This document shows positions 9,452-18,290 of a stretch of DNA of 64,000 nt, in pieces. The notes beneath the pieces were generated by a model. That model was given only the letters and a program-made list of their open reading frames with translations, made no database searches and was not told the DNA's origin. Numbering within the stretch: position 1 is the stretch's first letter; the number at the start of each line of letters is the position of its first letter. The DNA lies in contig NZ_LNQC01000049.1 of assembly GCF_001651855.1 (NCBI RefSeq), positions 248,001 to 312,000 on the forward strand, in the 5' to 3' direction. The position numbers and the translations under genes were made by a program. The DNA comes from Sinorhizobium americanum. GTDB taxonomy: Bacteria; Pseudomonadota; Alphaproteobacteria; Rhizobiales; Rhizobiaceae.

Positions 9452-10219
9452 CTACCGCGCCCCCATCCTCAGCGCCCCGTCGAGGCGGATGACCTCGCCG
9501 TTCAGCATGTCGTTCTCGCAGATGTGCCGCACCAGCGCCGCATATTCGCCCGGCCGGCCGAGGCGCGGCGGGAAGGGCACGCTCTTGCCGAGCGAGTCCT
9601 GCACCTCCTGCGGCATGCCGGCCATCATCGGCGTTTCGAAAATGCCGGGCGCGATCGAGACCACGCGGATGCCGGAACGGGCGAGTTCGCGGGCAATCGG
9701 CAGCGTCATTGCCACGACGCCGCCCTTCGAGGCCGCGTAAGCCGCCTGGCCGATCTGGCCGTCGAAGGCGGCGACCGAAGCGGTGTTGACGATCACCCCG
9801 CGGCCGCCTTCGAGATCCGGCTCCTCCCTGGCGATCGCCGCGGCGGCAAGCCGGATCATGTTGAACGTGCCGATGAGGTTGATGCCGATCGCGCGGCTAA
9901 AACTGTCGAGCCGATGGGGCCCGTCACGGCCGAGCACCTTTTCACCGGGCGCAATGCCGGCGCAGTTGATGAGCCCGTGCAAATGCCCGAAGCTGTCGAG
10001 GGCGGCCTGCACCGCGGCGGCGCCGTCCGTCTCGCTCGTCACGTCGGTCCGCACGAAACAGGCGCGATCACCAAGTTCCGCGGCGATCGCGGCGCCCGCC
10101 TCCGCATTGATGTCGGCGATGACGACCTGCGCACCTTCCGCAACGAACATTCGCGCCACGGCCGCCCCAAGCCCGGAGCCGCCGCCGGTGACCAGGAATA
10201 CCTTGTCGAGGATCAGCAT
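9452..10219 (-). CDS. Short-chain dehydrogenase/reductase (3-hydroxyacyl-CoA dehydrogenase type II-like)
   Basis: A 255-residue classical SDR. The NAD-binding motif TGGGSGLG is near residue 11, NCAG near 86, the catalytic Ser in NTASVA and YAASK about 15 residues later. Asp in the VVIADIN strand suggests NAD rather than NADP. Its closest look is the type II 3-hydroxyacyl-CoA dehydrogenase group. It is the last gene in the direction of the minus-strand sugar operon, separated by 149 bp from the Gfo/Idh gene, so it may oxidise a hydroxyl group of the imported compound; that is an inference. Confidence 0.7.
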   Translation of the reverse strand: MLILDKVFLVTGGGSGLGAAVARMFVAEGAQVVIADINAEAGAAIAAELGDRACFVRTDVTSETDGAAAVQAALDSFGHLHGLINCAGIAPGEKVLGRDGPHRLDSFSRAIGINLIGTFNMIRLAAAAIAREEPDLEGGRGVIVNTASVAAFDGQIGQAAYAASKGGVVAMTLPIARELARSGIRVVSIAPGIFETPMMAGMPQEVQDSLGKSVPFPPRLGRPGEYAALVRHICENDMLNGEVIRLDGALRMGAR

Positions 10220-10368
10220 GGCCGTGCTCCGCCACCTCGGTTAGCCGTGTTTGTCTGCATCGTCTTGTCCTCCCGTCGCTGCGGCTGGTCATTCTCCGCC
10301 GGCCGAATCCTTTGCAGGGACTATAGCCAGACGCGCCAGCGCAGGCGATACCGAATGGAAGGGATGCC

Positions 10369-11613
10369 TCACGCCCCCGTGCGCGCCACCAGCGGCACGT
10401 AATTCTCGAGCTCCGGCGCCGGGAAATGCAGCGTCGCGCCGATTTCGGCCGAGCGGTAGAGCCCCATCAGGATCTCGACGACGGCAAGGCCGTCCTCGAA
10501 GGTTTCAAGCGGCTTCGCGCCCTTGCGGAAACACTCGACCATGTGCCGGTTCTCGTCCGTATAGCCATAGACGCCGGCCTCGTCCTCGAGCACCGGCATC
10601 AGCCCCTGTTCGGCGTTCTGCTTTTCGACAAGGTCCTCGCCCTCGGAACCCGTGACCGCCCGCGACAGGAAGATTTTTAGCCCCGTGCCGAGCGAATTAT
10701 ATTCCAGCGCATATTCGGGGCCGAGCAGCTCAAGCTGGATGCGTAAGCCGGCGCCGACATAGGCCCAGGAGGTCGTCGCCTCGATCATCAGCTCATTGCC
10801 CTCCTCGTCTTCAAGCGTCACGGTGGCGCGGGCGAAATCCTCCGAGGGGCGGTTGCGGTAGTCGACCTCGCCGCCGTAGCGCTGGCGCAGTTGGTCGGCA
10901 TAGTTCGGCCGGGTCCATTTGAGATTCGCGACGGTTCCGTTGACCGACTTCACTTTGAGGGAACTGCGCGGCGCTCCGGGCGCCGTCAGCAGATGGCGCG
11001 CCACCTCGACGCTGTGGCACATCATGTCGGAAAGCACGCCGCCGCCCTGCTTGTCGCCCTGCCAGAACCACGGCTCGTGCGGGCCGGAATGCTCTTCGGC
11101 AGCGCGCGCCAGATAGGGCCGTCCCGTGGTCGAGGCGGCGCGGCGCCAGATGATCTCCTTGCCGCGCAGCACCGGGGTGCAGAACACCTGGTTTTCGAGA
11201 TAGCCGTTATTGAGGCCGGCGTCCTCGGCGAGACGCAGCATTTCGCGGGCCTCGGCGACGGTGCGTGCCAGCGGCTTTTCGCAGGCGACCGCGAAGACCT
11301 GGCTGCGGCCCGCCTTGATCTCGGCATGGAGCGTTCGCATCACCTCGAGCCGTGTATAGTTGGGCGAAAGAATCCAGATCGCATCGACATCCTCGGCCGA
11401 CAGAAGGTGGTCGAGACTTCCGTGGGTGCGGCAGCTGCCGAGCTCGAGGGCCCTGACCTCCTCGGCGAAGCGCTCGCGATTTTCAGCCTTGCGGCTGTAG
11501 ACGCCGGTCACCTCCACATGGCGCACGCCGATGAGCGATTGCAGATGGAAGCGAGCGATGAAGCCGGTCCCGACAAAGCCGATGCGCAGGGTCTGTTTCG
11601 GTAGTGCGGTCAT
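10369..11613 (-). CDS. Gfo/Idh/MocA-family NAD(P)-dependent sugar oxidoreductase
   Basis: A 414-residue protein with an N-terminal Rossmann fold (IGFVGTGFIARFH) and the CEKPLART motif whose Lys is catalytic in this family. The ATG at 11613 is chosen because AGGGAGGGAAGGA precedes it directly; the longer frame starting at 11631 lacks a site. It follows the LacI gene by 18 bp on the same strand and is part of the CUT2 operon. The family oxidises inositols, sugars and sugar acids, which fits the transporter, but the substrate cannot be named. Confidence 0.75.
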   Translation of the reverse strand: MTALPKQTLRIGFVGTGFIARFHLQSLIGVRHVEVTGVYSRKAENRERFAEEVRALELGSCRTHGSLDHLLSAEDVDAIWILSPNYTRLEVMRTLHAEIKAGRSQVFAVACEKPLARTVAEAREMLRLAEDAGLNNGYLENQVFCTPVLRGKEIIWRRAASTTGRPYLARAAEEHSGPHEPWFWQGDKQGGGVLSDMMCHSVEVARHLLTAPGAPRSSLKVKSVNGTVANLKWTRPNYADQLRQRYGGEVDYRNRPSEDFARATVTLEDEEGNELMIEATTSWAYVGAGLRIQLELLGPEYALEYNSLGTGLKIFLSRAVTGSEGEDLVEKQNAEQGLMPVLEDEAGVYGYTDENRHMVECFRKGAKPLETFEDGLAVVEILMGLYRSAEIGATLHFPAPELENYVPLVARTGA

Positions 11614-11631
11614 TCCTTCCCTCCCTATCAT

Positions 11632-12651
11632 CTATGCCTCAGGCGGTGCCGTGCTGGCCCTGATATTGAGCGCCGTCGGCAGCACGATCGGTTCGCCTGT
11701 GCCAAGGCTGCCGCCCGAAAGGATGCTGAGCAGAAGTCCCATCGCCGTGCGGCCGATCTCGGCGCGCGGCTGGCTGACTGTCGTCAGTGGCGGGTAGAAG
11801 GCCTTGCTCAGATAAAGATCGTCGAAACCGACGACCGAGACTTCGCCCGGCACGTCGCGCCCCATCCGCCTCAGCTCGTGGGCGGCGCCATAGGCCATCT
11901 CGTCATTGGCGACGAAAAGCGCCGTCGGCGGCTGCGGCAGGTCAAAAAGCGTCCGGCAGCAGTCCTCGCCGCTTTCGAGCAGAAAGTTGCCGCGCACCTC
12001 GTAGCCCGGCGGGATCGCGAGGCCCGCTTCGCGCATGGCGAGCCGGTAGCCCTCCCGGCGGTAGACGCTCATCGGTTCGGGCACGGGACCGCTGATATGG
12101 GCGATCCGCCGGTGCCCGAGGGAAATCAGATGCTCGACCGCCGCGCGCGCAGCCCCGACATTGTCGACCTGCACATGCGGCAGTCCCGAACCCTCGATCA
12201 TTTCCAGCGCCACCACCACCGGCAGGTGGTTCCAACTGCCCGAGCGATTGCCGGCCGGCGGCGGCAGTTTGCCGGTCATCAGGATCATGCCGTCGGCATG
12301 GCCGTCGCGCAGCATGTTGAAATATTCAATCTCGCGAACCGGATCGTTTTCGGTATTGCCCATCAGCACCGCATAGCCGGCTTCCCGTGCCATCGCCTCG
12401 ACGCCCTTCAGGATGTCGAGATAGAAGGGATTGCCGACGTCGCGCACAACGAGGAGCACGGCCATCGACTTGCGCGTTCTCAAGTTGCGAGCGCTGACAT
12501 TCGGGCGGTAATTAAGCTCGCGCGCCAGATCATGGATGCGCTGGCGCGTCTCGGCCGTCACCAGCGCCGAGCCGGAAAGCGCGCGCGAGACGGTGGCGAC
12601 CGACACGCCGGCCTTCTCGGCAATGTCCTTGATCTTCGGTCGCTCCCTCAT
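11632..12651 (-). CDS. LacI-family transcriptional repressor
   Basis: A 339-residue regulator. The HTH and hinge (IKDIAEKAGVSVATVSRALSG, then YRPNVSARNLR) fill residues 6-60 and a periplasmic-binding-protein-like effector domain follows. It is encoded inside the operon it probably controls, overlapping the upstream permease by 4 bp. A LacI-type operator is found ahead of the operon at 17235-17248, so negative autoregulation by the transported sugar is likely. Confidence 0.8.
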   Translation of the reverse strand: MRERPKIKDIAEKAGVSVATVSRALSGSALVTAETRQRIHDLARELNYRPNVSARNLRTRKSMAVLLVVRDVGNPFYLDILKGVEAMAREAGYAVLMGNTENDPVREIEYFNMLRDGHADGMILMTGKLPPPAGNRSGSWNHLPVVVALEMIEGSGLPHVQVDNVGAARAAVEHLISLGHRRIAHISGPVPEPMSVYRREGYRLAMREAGLAIPPGYEVRGNFLLESGEDCCRTLFDLPQPPTALFVANDEMAYGAAHELRRMGRDVPGEVSVVGFDDLYLSKAFYPPLTTVSQPRAEIGRTAMGLLLSILSGGSLGTGEPIVLPTALNIRASTAPPEA

Positions 12652-13604
12652 GCACGCATCGCCCGGCCCCGGCCATAGAACATCATGAGAAGAAGCAGCG
12701 TTGCCCCGAACACCATCTGTCGGCCGGATTCGTCGATGTTCACGGTTGTGAGGATGCCCTGCAGGATGACGAGCAGGAAGGCGCCGGCCATGGTGCCGGT
12801 ATAGCCGCCCTTGCCTCCGGCGAGCGACGTGCCGCCGAAGACGACGGCGATGATCGAGGTCAGCGTGTATTGCTCGCCGACATTGGCGAAGGACGATCCG
12901 GAATAGCCGAGCAGGCAGAGGCCGGCGACCGCCGCGAACATGCCGGAGATCATGAACAGCGCGATGCGCATCAGCCTCACCGGAACACCGGCCATATAGG
13001 CCGCGTGCTCGTTCGAGCCGATCGCATAGATTCGGTGGCCGAAGACGGTGCGGTTCAGCATGAAGGCCATCAGGATGCCGATCGCCACCCAGAGCCAGAT
13101 GATCCCCGGCACACTGAGAAAAAGCGGCTGGGTGACGAAGCGCGACAAGGCCGGTGCGGCCTGGCCGGAGGGAATGCCCATGCGGATGACAACGAGCAGG
13201 CCTTGCAGAACGCCGAGCATGCCGAGCGTCATCACCAGCGGTGGGATGCGCAGCAGCGTGATGCCGAGGCCGTTCAGGAGCCCGAAGAAGGCGCCGGCCA
13301 CGAGGCAGGCGGCGATCGCCGGCAAGATGCCGATATCGGCGCCGTTCATGACATTGCCGGCGATGATTGCCGACAGCGACACGACGCCGCCGACCGACAG
13401 ATCGATGCCCTCGCGCCCGCCGAGGATGACGACATTCTGGCCGGCCGCTACGATGCCGAGCAGCGAGGCGACGATCAGGAGCCGCAGGATCTGCGCCCCG
13501 CTGGCAAAGCCCGGAGACAGGAGCGCGCCGAGATAGAGGAGCAGGACGATCAGCGCGAGCGCGACGACGATCGGCTGGCGGAGGAAAGACGTCACCCTGC
13601 TCAT
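12648..13604 (-). CDS. CUT2 sugar ABC transporter permease (RbsC-like), second
   Basis: A 318-residue membrane protein with eight to ten hydrophobic segments. It contains GREGIDLSVGG and FGGTSLAGGKGG, signatures of the ribose/xylose permease family. The start ATG at 13604 overlaps the stop of the upstream permease (ATGA). The frame continues open far upstream, but that extension lies opposite the other permease and is not hydrophobic. It likely forms a heterodimer with the neighbouring permease. Confidence 0.78.
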   Translation of the reverse strand: MSRVTSFLRQPIVVALALIVLLLYLGALLSPGFASGAQILRLLIVASLLGIVAAGQNVVILGGREGIDLSVGGVVSLSAIIAGNVMNGADIGILPAIAACLVAGAFFGLLNGLGITLLRIPPLVMTLGMLGVLQGLLVVIRMGIPSGQAAPALSRFVTQPLFLSVPGIIWLWVAIGILMAFMLNRTVFGHRIYAIGSNEHAAYMAGVPVRLMRIALFMISGMFAAVAGLCLLGYSGSSFANVGEQYTLTSIIAVVFGGTSLAGGKGGYTGTMAGAFLLVILQGILTTVNIDESGRQMVFGATLLLLMMFYGRGRAMRA

Positions 13605-14593
13605 GGCCGCGCCCTCCGGCCGGCGAGCACGCCCGCCATCAGGACGACGAGGATCGCCAGGCCCTGGACGAAATTCTGCCACTCCGAAGGCGTGCCCATG
13701 AAGAAGACCACCGAACTGATGAGGCCGATCGTCAGCGCCCCAAGGAGCGAGCCGACCACCGTTCCCCAGCCGCCCGAAAGCGCGCTGCCGCCGAGCACCA
13801 CCGCCGCGACGCTGAAGAGCGTCATCTTGCCGCCGACCAGCGGATCGCCGCTTGCCGTGTCGCCCGTGATGCAGAAGGCGGCAAGTGCCGAAAACAGGCC
13901 GCAGAGCAGATAGCCGCGGATCCGGATCGCCACCACCGGCAGTCCGGTCTGGTAGGCCGCCTGCTGGTCGTCGCCGACGGCGAGCAATTGCGTCGCAAGA
14001 CGCGTCCGGCTCAGCACTGCGAGCAGGACGACCAGGCCCACGAGGATATAGAAGACGAAGGGCAGCCCGAGCAGCCGGCCGCCATAGGTGCGCCAGAAGA
14101 TCGTCGGCGCCGGCGTGCCGGCAACCGGCAGGATATAAAGCGCCAGACCGGTGAAGAAGATGCTCGTCGCGAAAGTGGCGACGATCGCCTGCAGCCGCAG
14201 CGCTGCTACGACGAGCCCGTTGACTAGGCCGCAGGCAAGCCCCAGCAAGAGACCGATGGCGAGTGCCAGCAGCACCGCGCCGGCTCCTCCGCCCCAGCGC
14301 TCCATCAGGACGATTATTGCGACATTGACGAGCGACAGAATCGAGCCGGCAGAGAGATCGATGTCGCCGGCATAGACCACATAGGTCTGGGCGATCGCCA
14401 GCAGGATCAGCGCCATATAGGTGCTTAAAAGCCCGGTCAGCGACCGGTAGCTGAGGCTGTTCGGCGAGAAGATGCCGTTCAAGGCAAGCAGCACCAGGAC
14501 GATGGCGAGCGCCGGCAGGAAAGGATAGCGCTCGAGCAGTCTGCGCAGGCCGCCGGCGCGCCGGTAGGTCGGGCTGGTTGCGATCTCTGCCAT
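13601..14593 (-). CDS. CUT2 sugar ABC transporter permease (RbsC-like), first
   Basis: A 330-residue permease with an N-terminal cytoplasmic stretch and multiple membrane helices. The family motifs GDIDLSAGSILSLVN and LGGSALSGGWGT are visible. The start overlaps the ATPase stop by one base and the stop overlaps the next permease by 4 bp. Having two different permease genes is common in rhizobial CUT2 systems. Confidence 0.8.
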   Translation of the reverse strand: MAEIATSPTYRRAGGLRRLLERYPFLPALAIVLVLLALNGIFSPNSLSYRSLTGLLSTYMALILLAIAQTYVVYAGDIDLSAGSILSLVNVAIIVLMERWGGGAGAVLLALAIGLLLGLACGLVNGLVVAALRLQAIVATFATSIFFTGLALYILPVAGTPAPTIFWRTYGGRLLGLPFVFYILVGLVVLLAVLSRTRLATQLLAVGDDQQAAYQTGLPVVAIRIRGYLLCGLFSALAAFCITGDTASGDPLVGGKMTLFSVAAVVLGGSALSGGWGTVVGSLLGALTIGLISSVVFFMGTPSEWQNFVQGLAILVVLMAGVLAGRRARP

Positions 14594-16098
14594 CAGGCGG
14601 CCTCGTAAGCGGCTTGGTATAGATTGTAGCGAGTGCGCTCGGGACCGGTGAGTTCCCGGCTGACCGAGCCGCCGTTGAACACCAGGATGCGGTTGGCATT
14701 GCCGAGCAGCTCGGCATCCTCCGAGGAATAAAGCACGATGCCGAGCCCGTCGGCCGCCAGTTGCCGGATCAGTGCGAAGAGATCGGCCTTGGCAGAGAGG
14801 TCGATGCCCTTGGTCGGATCATCGAGCAAGAGCACGTCGGGGCGGTCGATCAGCCAGCGAGCGATGATCACCTTCTGCTGGTTGCCGCCGGAGAGCGAGT
14901 TGATCGGATGGAAGAGGCTCGCAAATTTCGTATGCATGCTTTCGAGCGCCGGCGCGACCTTGTCGCGGAGCTTCGATGGCCTGGCGATCATCAGCCGGTC
15001 GCGCAGATAATGGATGGGCGTGACGTTCTCGATGATCGGCCGGCCGCTGATGACGCCGTCACGGCCGCGATCGCCGGAGACATAGGCGCAGCCGCGCCGG
15101 ATGGCGTCGCGCGGGCTTGCCGCGTCGAAGCGGTCGCTGCCGATCAGGATCTCGCCCGACCCGATCGAACCGGCGCCAAAGATCGCCCGAAGCAGCGCCG
15201 ACTGGCCCTGGCCGTGCAGTCCGCCGAAGCCGAGGATTTCGCCGCGCGCCACTTCGAAGCTGACACTGCGGAAGCCGGAGCCGGAAAGGTTGCGGACCGT
15301 CAGCGCCGCCCCGTCCTTGGCGTCGACGGCAGCCGGCGCCGAGGACTGCGAGGCCGGCATGTCTCCGGCGCCGCCGACCATCAGCCGGATAACCGTACCC
15401 GCGTCGGTTTCATTGAGGTTGAGCGTGGTGATCGTCTCGCCGTCGCGGATGATCGTCACCCGGTCGCCGATCGCCTTGATCTCATCCATGCGGTGTGAGA
15501 TGAAGATGATGCCGCGGCCGCGCCGCTTCAGGTCGCGCAGGATCTCGAAGAACCGCTCCACCTGGGCGCGATCGAGCGCCGAGGTCGGTTCGTCGAAGAT
15601 GATCAGCGGTGCCTCGCTTGCCAGCGCCTTCATGATCTCGACGAGCTGGCGCTGGTCGGGCCTGAGATTGCCGACGAGCGCGTCGGCGGAAAATCCTTCG
15701 CCGGATACGCCTTCAAACAGCGTGATGTAGCGCGCCGCCCGCTCCTTCAGCGTCGCCCGGTCGACGAAGAGCCGGGCCTTGGCCGGCAGCGCGGCCAGGC
15801 AGACGTTTTCCTCGACCGTGCGGTGGGCGGCGAGGCTGAGCTCCTGATAGAAGATGCCGATACCCTGCGCCCGGGCCGAGCGCGGCCCGGTGATCGTAAC
15901 CGGCGTGTCGTCGATCAGGATCCGGCCATCGTCCGGCCGCACGCTGCCGGCGATGATCTTGCAGAGCGTGCTCTTGCCGGAGCCGTTCGAGCCCATCAGC
16001 ACATGGACCTCGCCGGCCATGACTTCGAGGTCGCCGCGGCGGAGCGCCAAGGTCGCGCCGTAAGCCTTGCTCACGCCGCTCAGTTTCAATTTCGACAT
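14593..16098 (-). CDS. CUT2 sugar ABC transporter, tandem ATP-binding protein (RbsA/MglA-like)
   Basis: A 501-residue protein with two fused nucleotide-binding domains. The N-terminal Walker A is GSNGSGKST (36-44) with a degenerate signature (LRPDQRQ). The second domain has a degenerate Walker A (GLHGQGQSA) and a good signature, LSGGNQQKV. This arrangement is usual for RbsA-type ATPases. It energises the two permeases that follow. Confidence 0.82.
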   Translation of the reverse strand: MSKLKLSGVSKAYGATLALRRGDLEVMAGEVHVLMGSNGSGKSTLCKIIAGSVRPDDGRILIDDTPVTITGPRSARAQGIGIFYQELSLAAHRTVEENVCLAALPAKARLFVDRATLKERAARYITLFEGVSGEGFSADALVGNLRPDQRQLVEIMKALASEAPLIIFDEPTSALDRAQVERFFEILRDLKRRGRGIIFISHRMDEIKAIGDRVTIIRDGETITTLNLNETDAGTVIRLMVGGAGDMPASQSSAPAAVDAKDGAALTVRNLSGSGFRSVSFEVARGEILGFGGLHGQGQSALLRAIFGAGSIGSGEILIGSDRFDAASPRDAIRRGCAYVSGDRGRDGVISGRPIIENVTPIHYLRDRLMIARPSKLRDKVAPALESMHTKFASLFHPINSLSGGNQQKVIIARWLIDRPDVLLLDDPTKGIDLSAKADLFALIRQLAADGLGIVLYSSEDAELLGNANRILVFNGGSVSRELTGPERTRYNLYQAAYEAA

Positions 16099-16128
16099 GG
16101 GACTGCGTCCGTTACGATCCGGTGGTCA

Positions 16129-16153
16129 AGCGCGGGCGAAGAGAGCCCGCGCT
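16129..16153 (-). other. Intercistronic hairpin after the CUT2 binding-protein gene
   Basis: A perfect 9-bp GC-rich stem (AGCGCGGGC 16129-16137 with GCCCGCGCT 16145-16153) and a 7-nt loop, placed 14 bp beyond the binding-protein stop and 30 bp before the ATPase start. There is no U tract. Size and position match the hairpins after the two other binding-protein genes at 2385 and 37406. Confidence 0.55.
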
Positions 16154-16167
16154 CGACGTCGAAAGGC

Positions 16168-17193
16168 TTACTTGAAGAGCGCTTCCGCGTCTTCGATCGT
16201 AAGCGAGCTCGTATAGGAATAGTAGCCGGGCTTGCCTTCGAGCTGCTTTGCCGCCTCCTCGACGTTCTTCGAGTCGATGAACGGGATCGGCAGGTAGAGG
16301 GCGTTGCCGTATTGGCCGGCCTTGGCCGGTTCCTTCAGCTCCTTGCCCTGCAGCATCAGCACCGCGACGTTGAGTGCACTCGCCATGACGCCGGGCGGGT
16401 TGACGGTGGCGCCGGAGTTCAGCTTCTCCTTGATCCAGAGGTCGATAAAATCCTTGCGGATCTCGCCGGTCGCGGCGATCTGGTCCTTCTTGCCGGCATC
16501 CGTGATCGACTTCCAGGCGCCAGCCGCCATGCCGTCCTGCACCACCACGCCGTTGATGTCCGGATAGGTAGCAAGAATGTTCTGCATCGACTGCTGACCC
16601 TGGGCCTGATCCCAGTTGGCGTTCACCTCGTTGACGATCTGGATATCCGGAAAGTCCTTGAACACCGACTTGTAGCCGGCGACGCGCATCTCGTTGGCCG
16701 GATGCCCGGCAACGCCGTTGATCGCCACCACCTTGCCCTTGCCGTCGAGCGTCTCGGCGAGCCACTTGGCGCCGGCAGCACCCCAGGCGGTCTGGTCGAT
16801 GCCGACATAGATCGCATCGGGCGAGGAGACTTCGGCGTCCGTCGCGATCACCAGGATGCCGGCTTCCTTCGCCTGCGCGAAGATCGGATCGAAGGCCGTC
16901 GGGCTGTTCGGATTGACGATGATGGCGTTGACGCCTTCGGCGATGAAGTTGCGGATATGGGCGATCTGCCCGGGCACGTCGACATTGGCGCTCTGCACCG
17001 AAACTTCGACGTCGACCCCCTTGTCCTTCCATTTCGCCGCGGCTTCCTTGGCCTCGTCGATCATCTGGGTGCGCCACTCGCTGCCGACCCAGCCGTTCGA
17101 AAGGCCGATCTTGAAGGTTTCCGCATTGACCACCGAGGCGGAGACAACAAGGGACGCAACTGTACCGAGCGCAAAAGCAATGAATTTCGTCAT
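16168..17193 (-). CDS. CUT2 sugar ABC transporter, periplasmic binding protein
   Basis: A 341-residue ribose-type (Peripla_BP_4) protein with a signal peptide cleaved after VNA (about residue 24); the mature chain begins ETFKIGLSNGW. The ATG at 17193 has GGGAGGA 5 nt upstream; a longer frame from 17211 lacks this. It is the first gene of a seven-gene minus-strand series. The ligand is a sugar or polyol that cannot be named from sequence. Confidence 0.78.
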   Translation of the reverse strand: MTKFIAFALGTVASLVVSASVVNAETFKIGLSNGWVGSEWRTQMIDEAKEAAAKWKDKGVDVEVSVQSANVDVPGQIAHIRNFIAEGVNAIIVNPNSPTAFDPIFAQAKEAGILVIATDAEVSSPDAIYVGIDQTAWGAAGAKWLAETLDGKGKVVAINGVAGHPANEMRVAGYKSVFKDFPDIQIVNEVNANWDQAQGQQSMQNILATYPDINGVVVQDGMAAGAWKSITDAGKKDQIAATGEIRKDFIDLWIKEKLNSGATVNPPGVMASALNVAVLMLQGKELKEPAKAGQYGNALYLPIPFIDSKNVEEAAKQLEGKPGYYSYTSSLTIEDAEALFK

Positions 17194-17234
17194 GAGATCC
17201 TCCCAAATCATGCGAGCGCTATGAAGCCAGAAAA

Positions 17235-17248
17235 TGTAATCGATTTCA
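17235..17248 (-). promoter_or_regulatory. LacI-family operator before the CUT2 operon
   Basis: TGTAATCGATTTCA is a 14-bp dyad with the central CG and the TG-N-AA / TT-N-CA half-sites typical of LacI-family operators; 12 of 14 positions are symmetric. It lies 42 bp upstream of the binding-protein start. The LacI-family gene in the same operon is the obvious candidate to bind it. Confidence 0.65.
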
Positions 17249-17302
17249 ATGCCGAGTTTAGAGTTGTATCGCGACTCTCCAAAGCTGGCTGCAGCAGGAT
17301 CT

Positions 17303-18194
17303 CTAAACGGCGCCGGAAGAACGCGCCCTGAAATCCGCCAGCGCCGCGGTCAACGCATCCTTGACGCTTCGAACCCGAGGCACGGCGGCCGCCTGCTCAT
17401 GCACCAACATCCAAAGCTCGGGCATCAGCCGAGGCGCCTCCGGTAGCAGCGCGACCAGCCCGGCGGGCTCGGCGACAAAACGGGGCAGCACGGCAAGGCC
17501 GAGGCCGCTTCTCACCGCCGCCATTTGCGCATTAAGCGAAGACAGCCGCAGGGCAGGTTGAAGGCCGGGACACAGCGCCTCCAGCCAGGTCGCCATGAGG
17601 AGGTAGCGCAGATCCTCGGTCCAGCCGATGACGCGGTGACGGTAGAGGTCGGCGGGGCTTGCAGGGGTGCCCTGAACAGGCGATGTAGTCCGGTGCGGCA
17701 TAGATGCCGAAAACGACGTGGCCCAGCTTGCGCTGGCGATAATTGCCCCGTTCGGGCCGGACGAGCCGCAGGACGATGTCGGCCTGCTCTGTCACCAGCT
17801 GCAGCGGGCGCACGCTCGAGTGCATCTCGATCCGGATATCCGGGTGGCTTTGCAGAAACCCCGCCAGGCGGGGCAGCAGGACCTCCTGACCCAGGAGTTC
17901 CGGCGCGTTGATGCGCACCGGTCCGGCAAGCTCGCTGTCCTTCCCGCGCGCCGTGCGCTCGAAAACGCGCATCTGCGCCTCGGCACGCTCAGCCCCTGGC
18001 AGCAGCTCTCGCCCGGCCGGCGTCAGATCATAGCCGTCCCGGTGGGGGCGGAAGAGCTTGACCTTCAACCCCGCCTCCAGCGCCTCGATCCGCCGCGACA
18101 CGGTCGAAGGGCTGACGCCCAACTGGGTGGAGGCTGCGCTCAGCGATCCCATGTTGGCAACGGCTAGGAAGAATTTCAGGTCGTTCCAGTCCAT
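17303..18194 (-). pseudogene. LysR-family regulator interrupted by a frameshift
   Basis: The N-terminal two-thirds (starting MDWNDLKFFLAVANMGS at 18194, with a LysR helix-turn-helix at residues 1-60) runs in one frame to about 17665, where GIYAAPDYIA is followed by unrelated sequence. The missing C-terminal part (TPASPADLYRHRVIGWTEDL onward, ending at 17303) continues in another minus-strand frame. A one-base shift near 17655-17675 explains this. The repaired protein would be about 297 residues, normal for LysR. It faces the quinone oxidoreductase gene with a 96-bp gap and was probably its regulator. A sequencing error cannot be excluded. Confidence 0.75.
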
Positions 18195-18290
18195 TTGCTT
18201 TCCATTTTCGCAAAATCGGATTGCGGAATGGTTTCTCGACTTCCGTCAAAACGCAAGCGATCCTTGCCAAAACCCTTGCGAGTGAGGACC

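Noticed and set aside
9248-10402. A 384-codon plus-strand frame opposite the SDR gene
   Set aside because: It is antisense to a well-supported SDR gene, begins in a repeat element and has no recognisable domain.
13605-14717. Upstream extension of the second CUT2 permease frame (689-residue frame)
   Set aside because: The added part is the complement frame of the first permease and is Arg-rich, not hydrophobic; the ATGA overlap at 13601-13604 gives the proper start.
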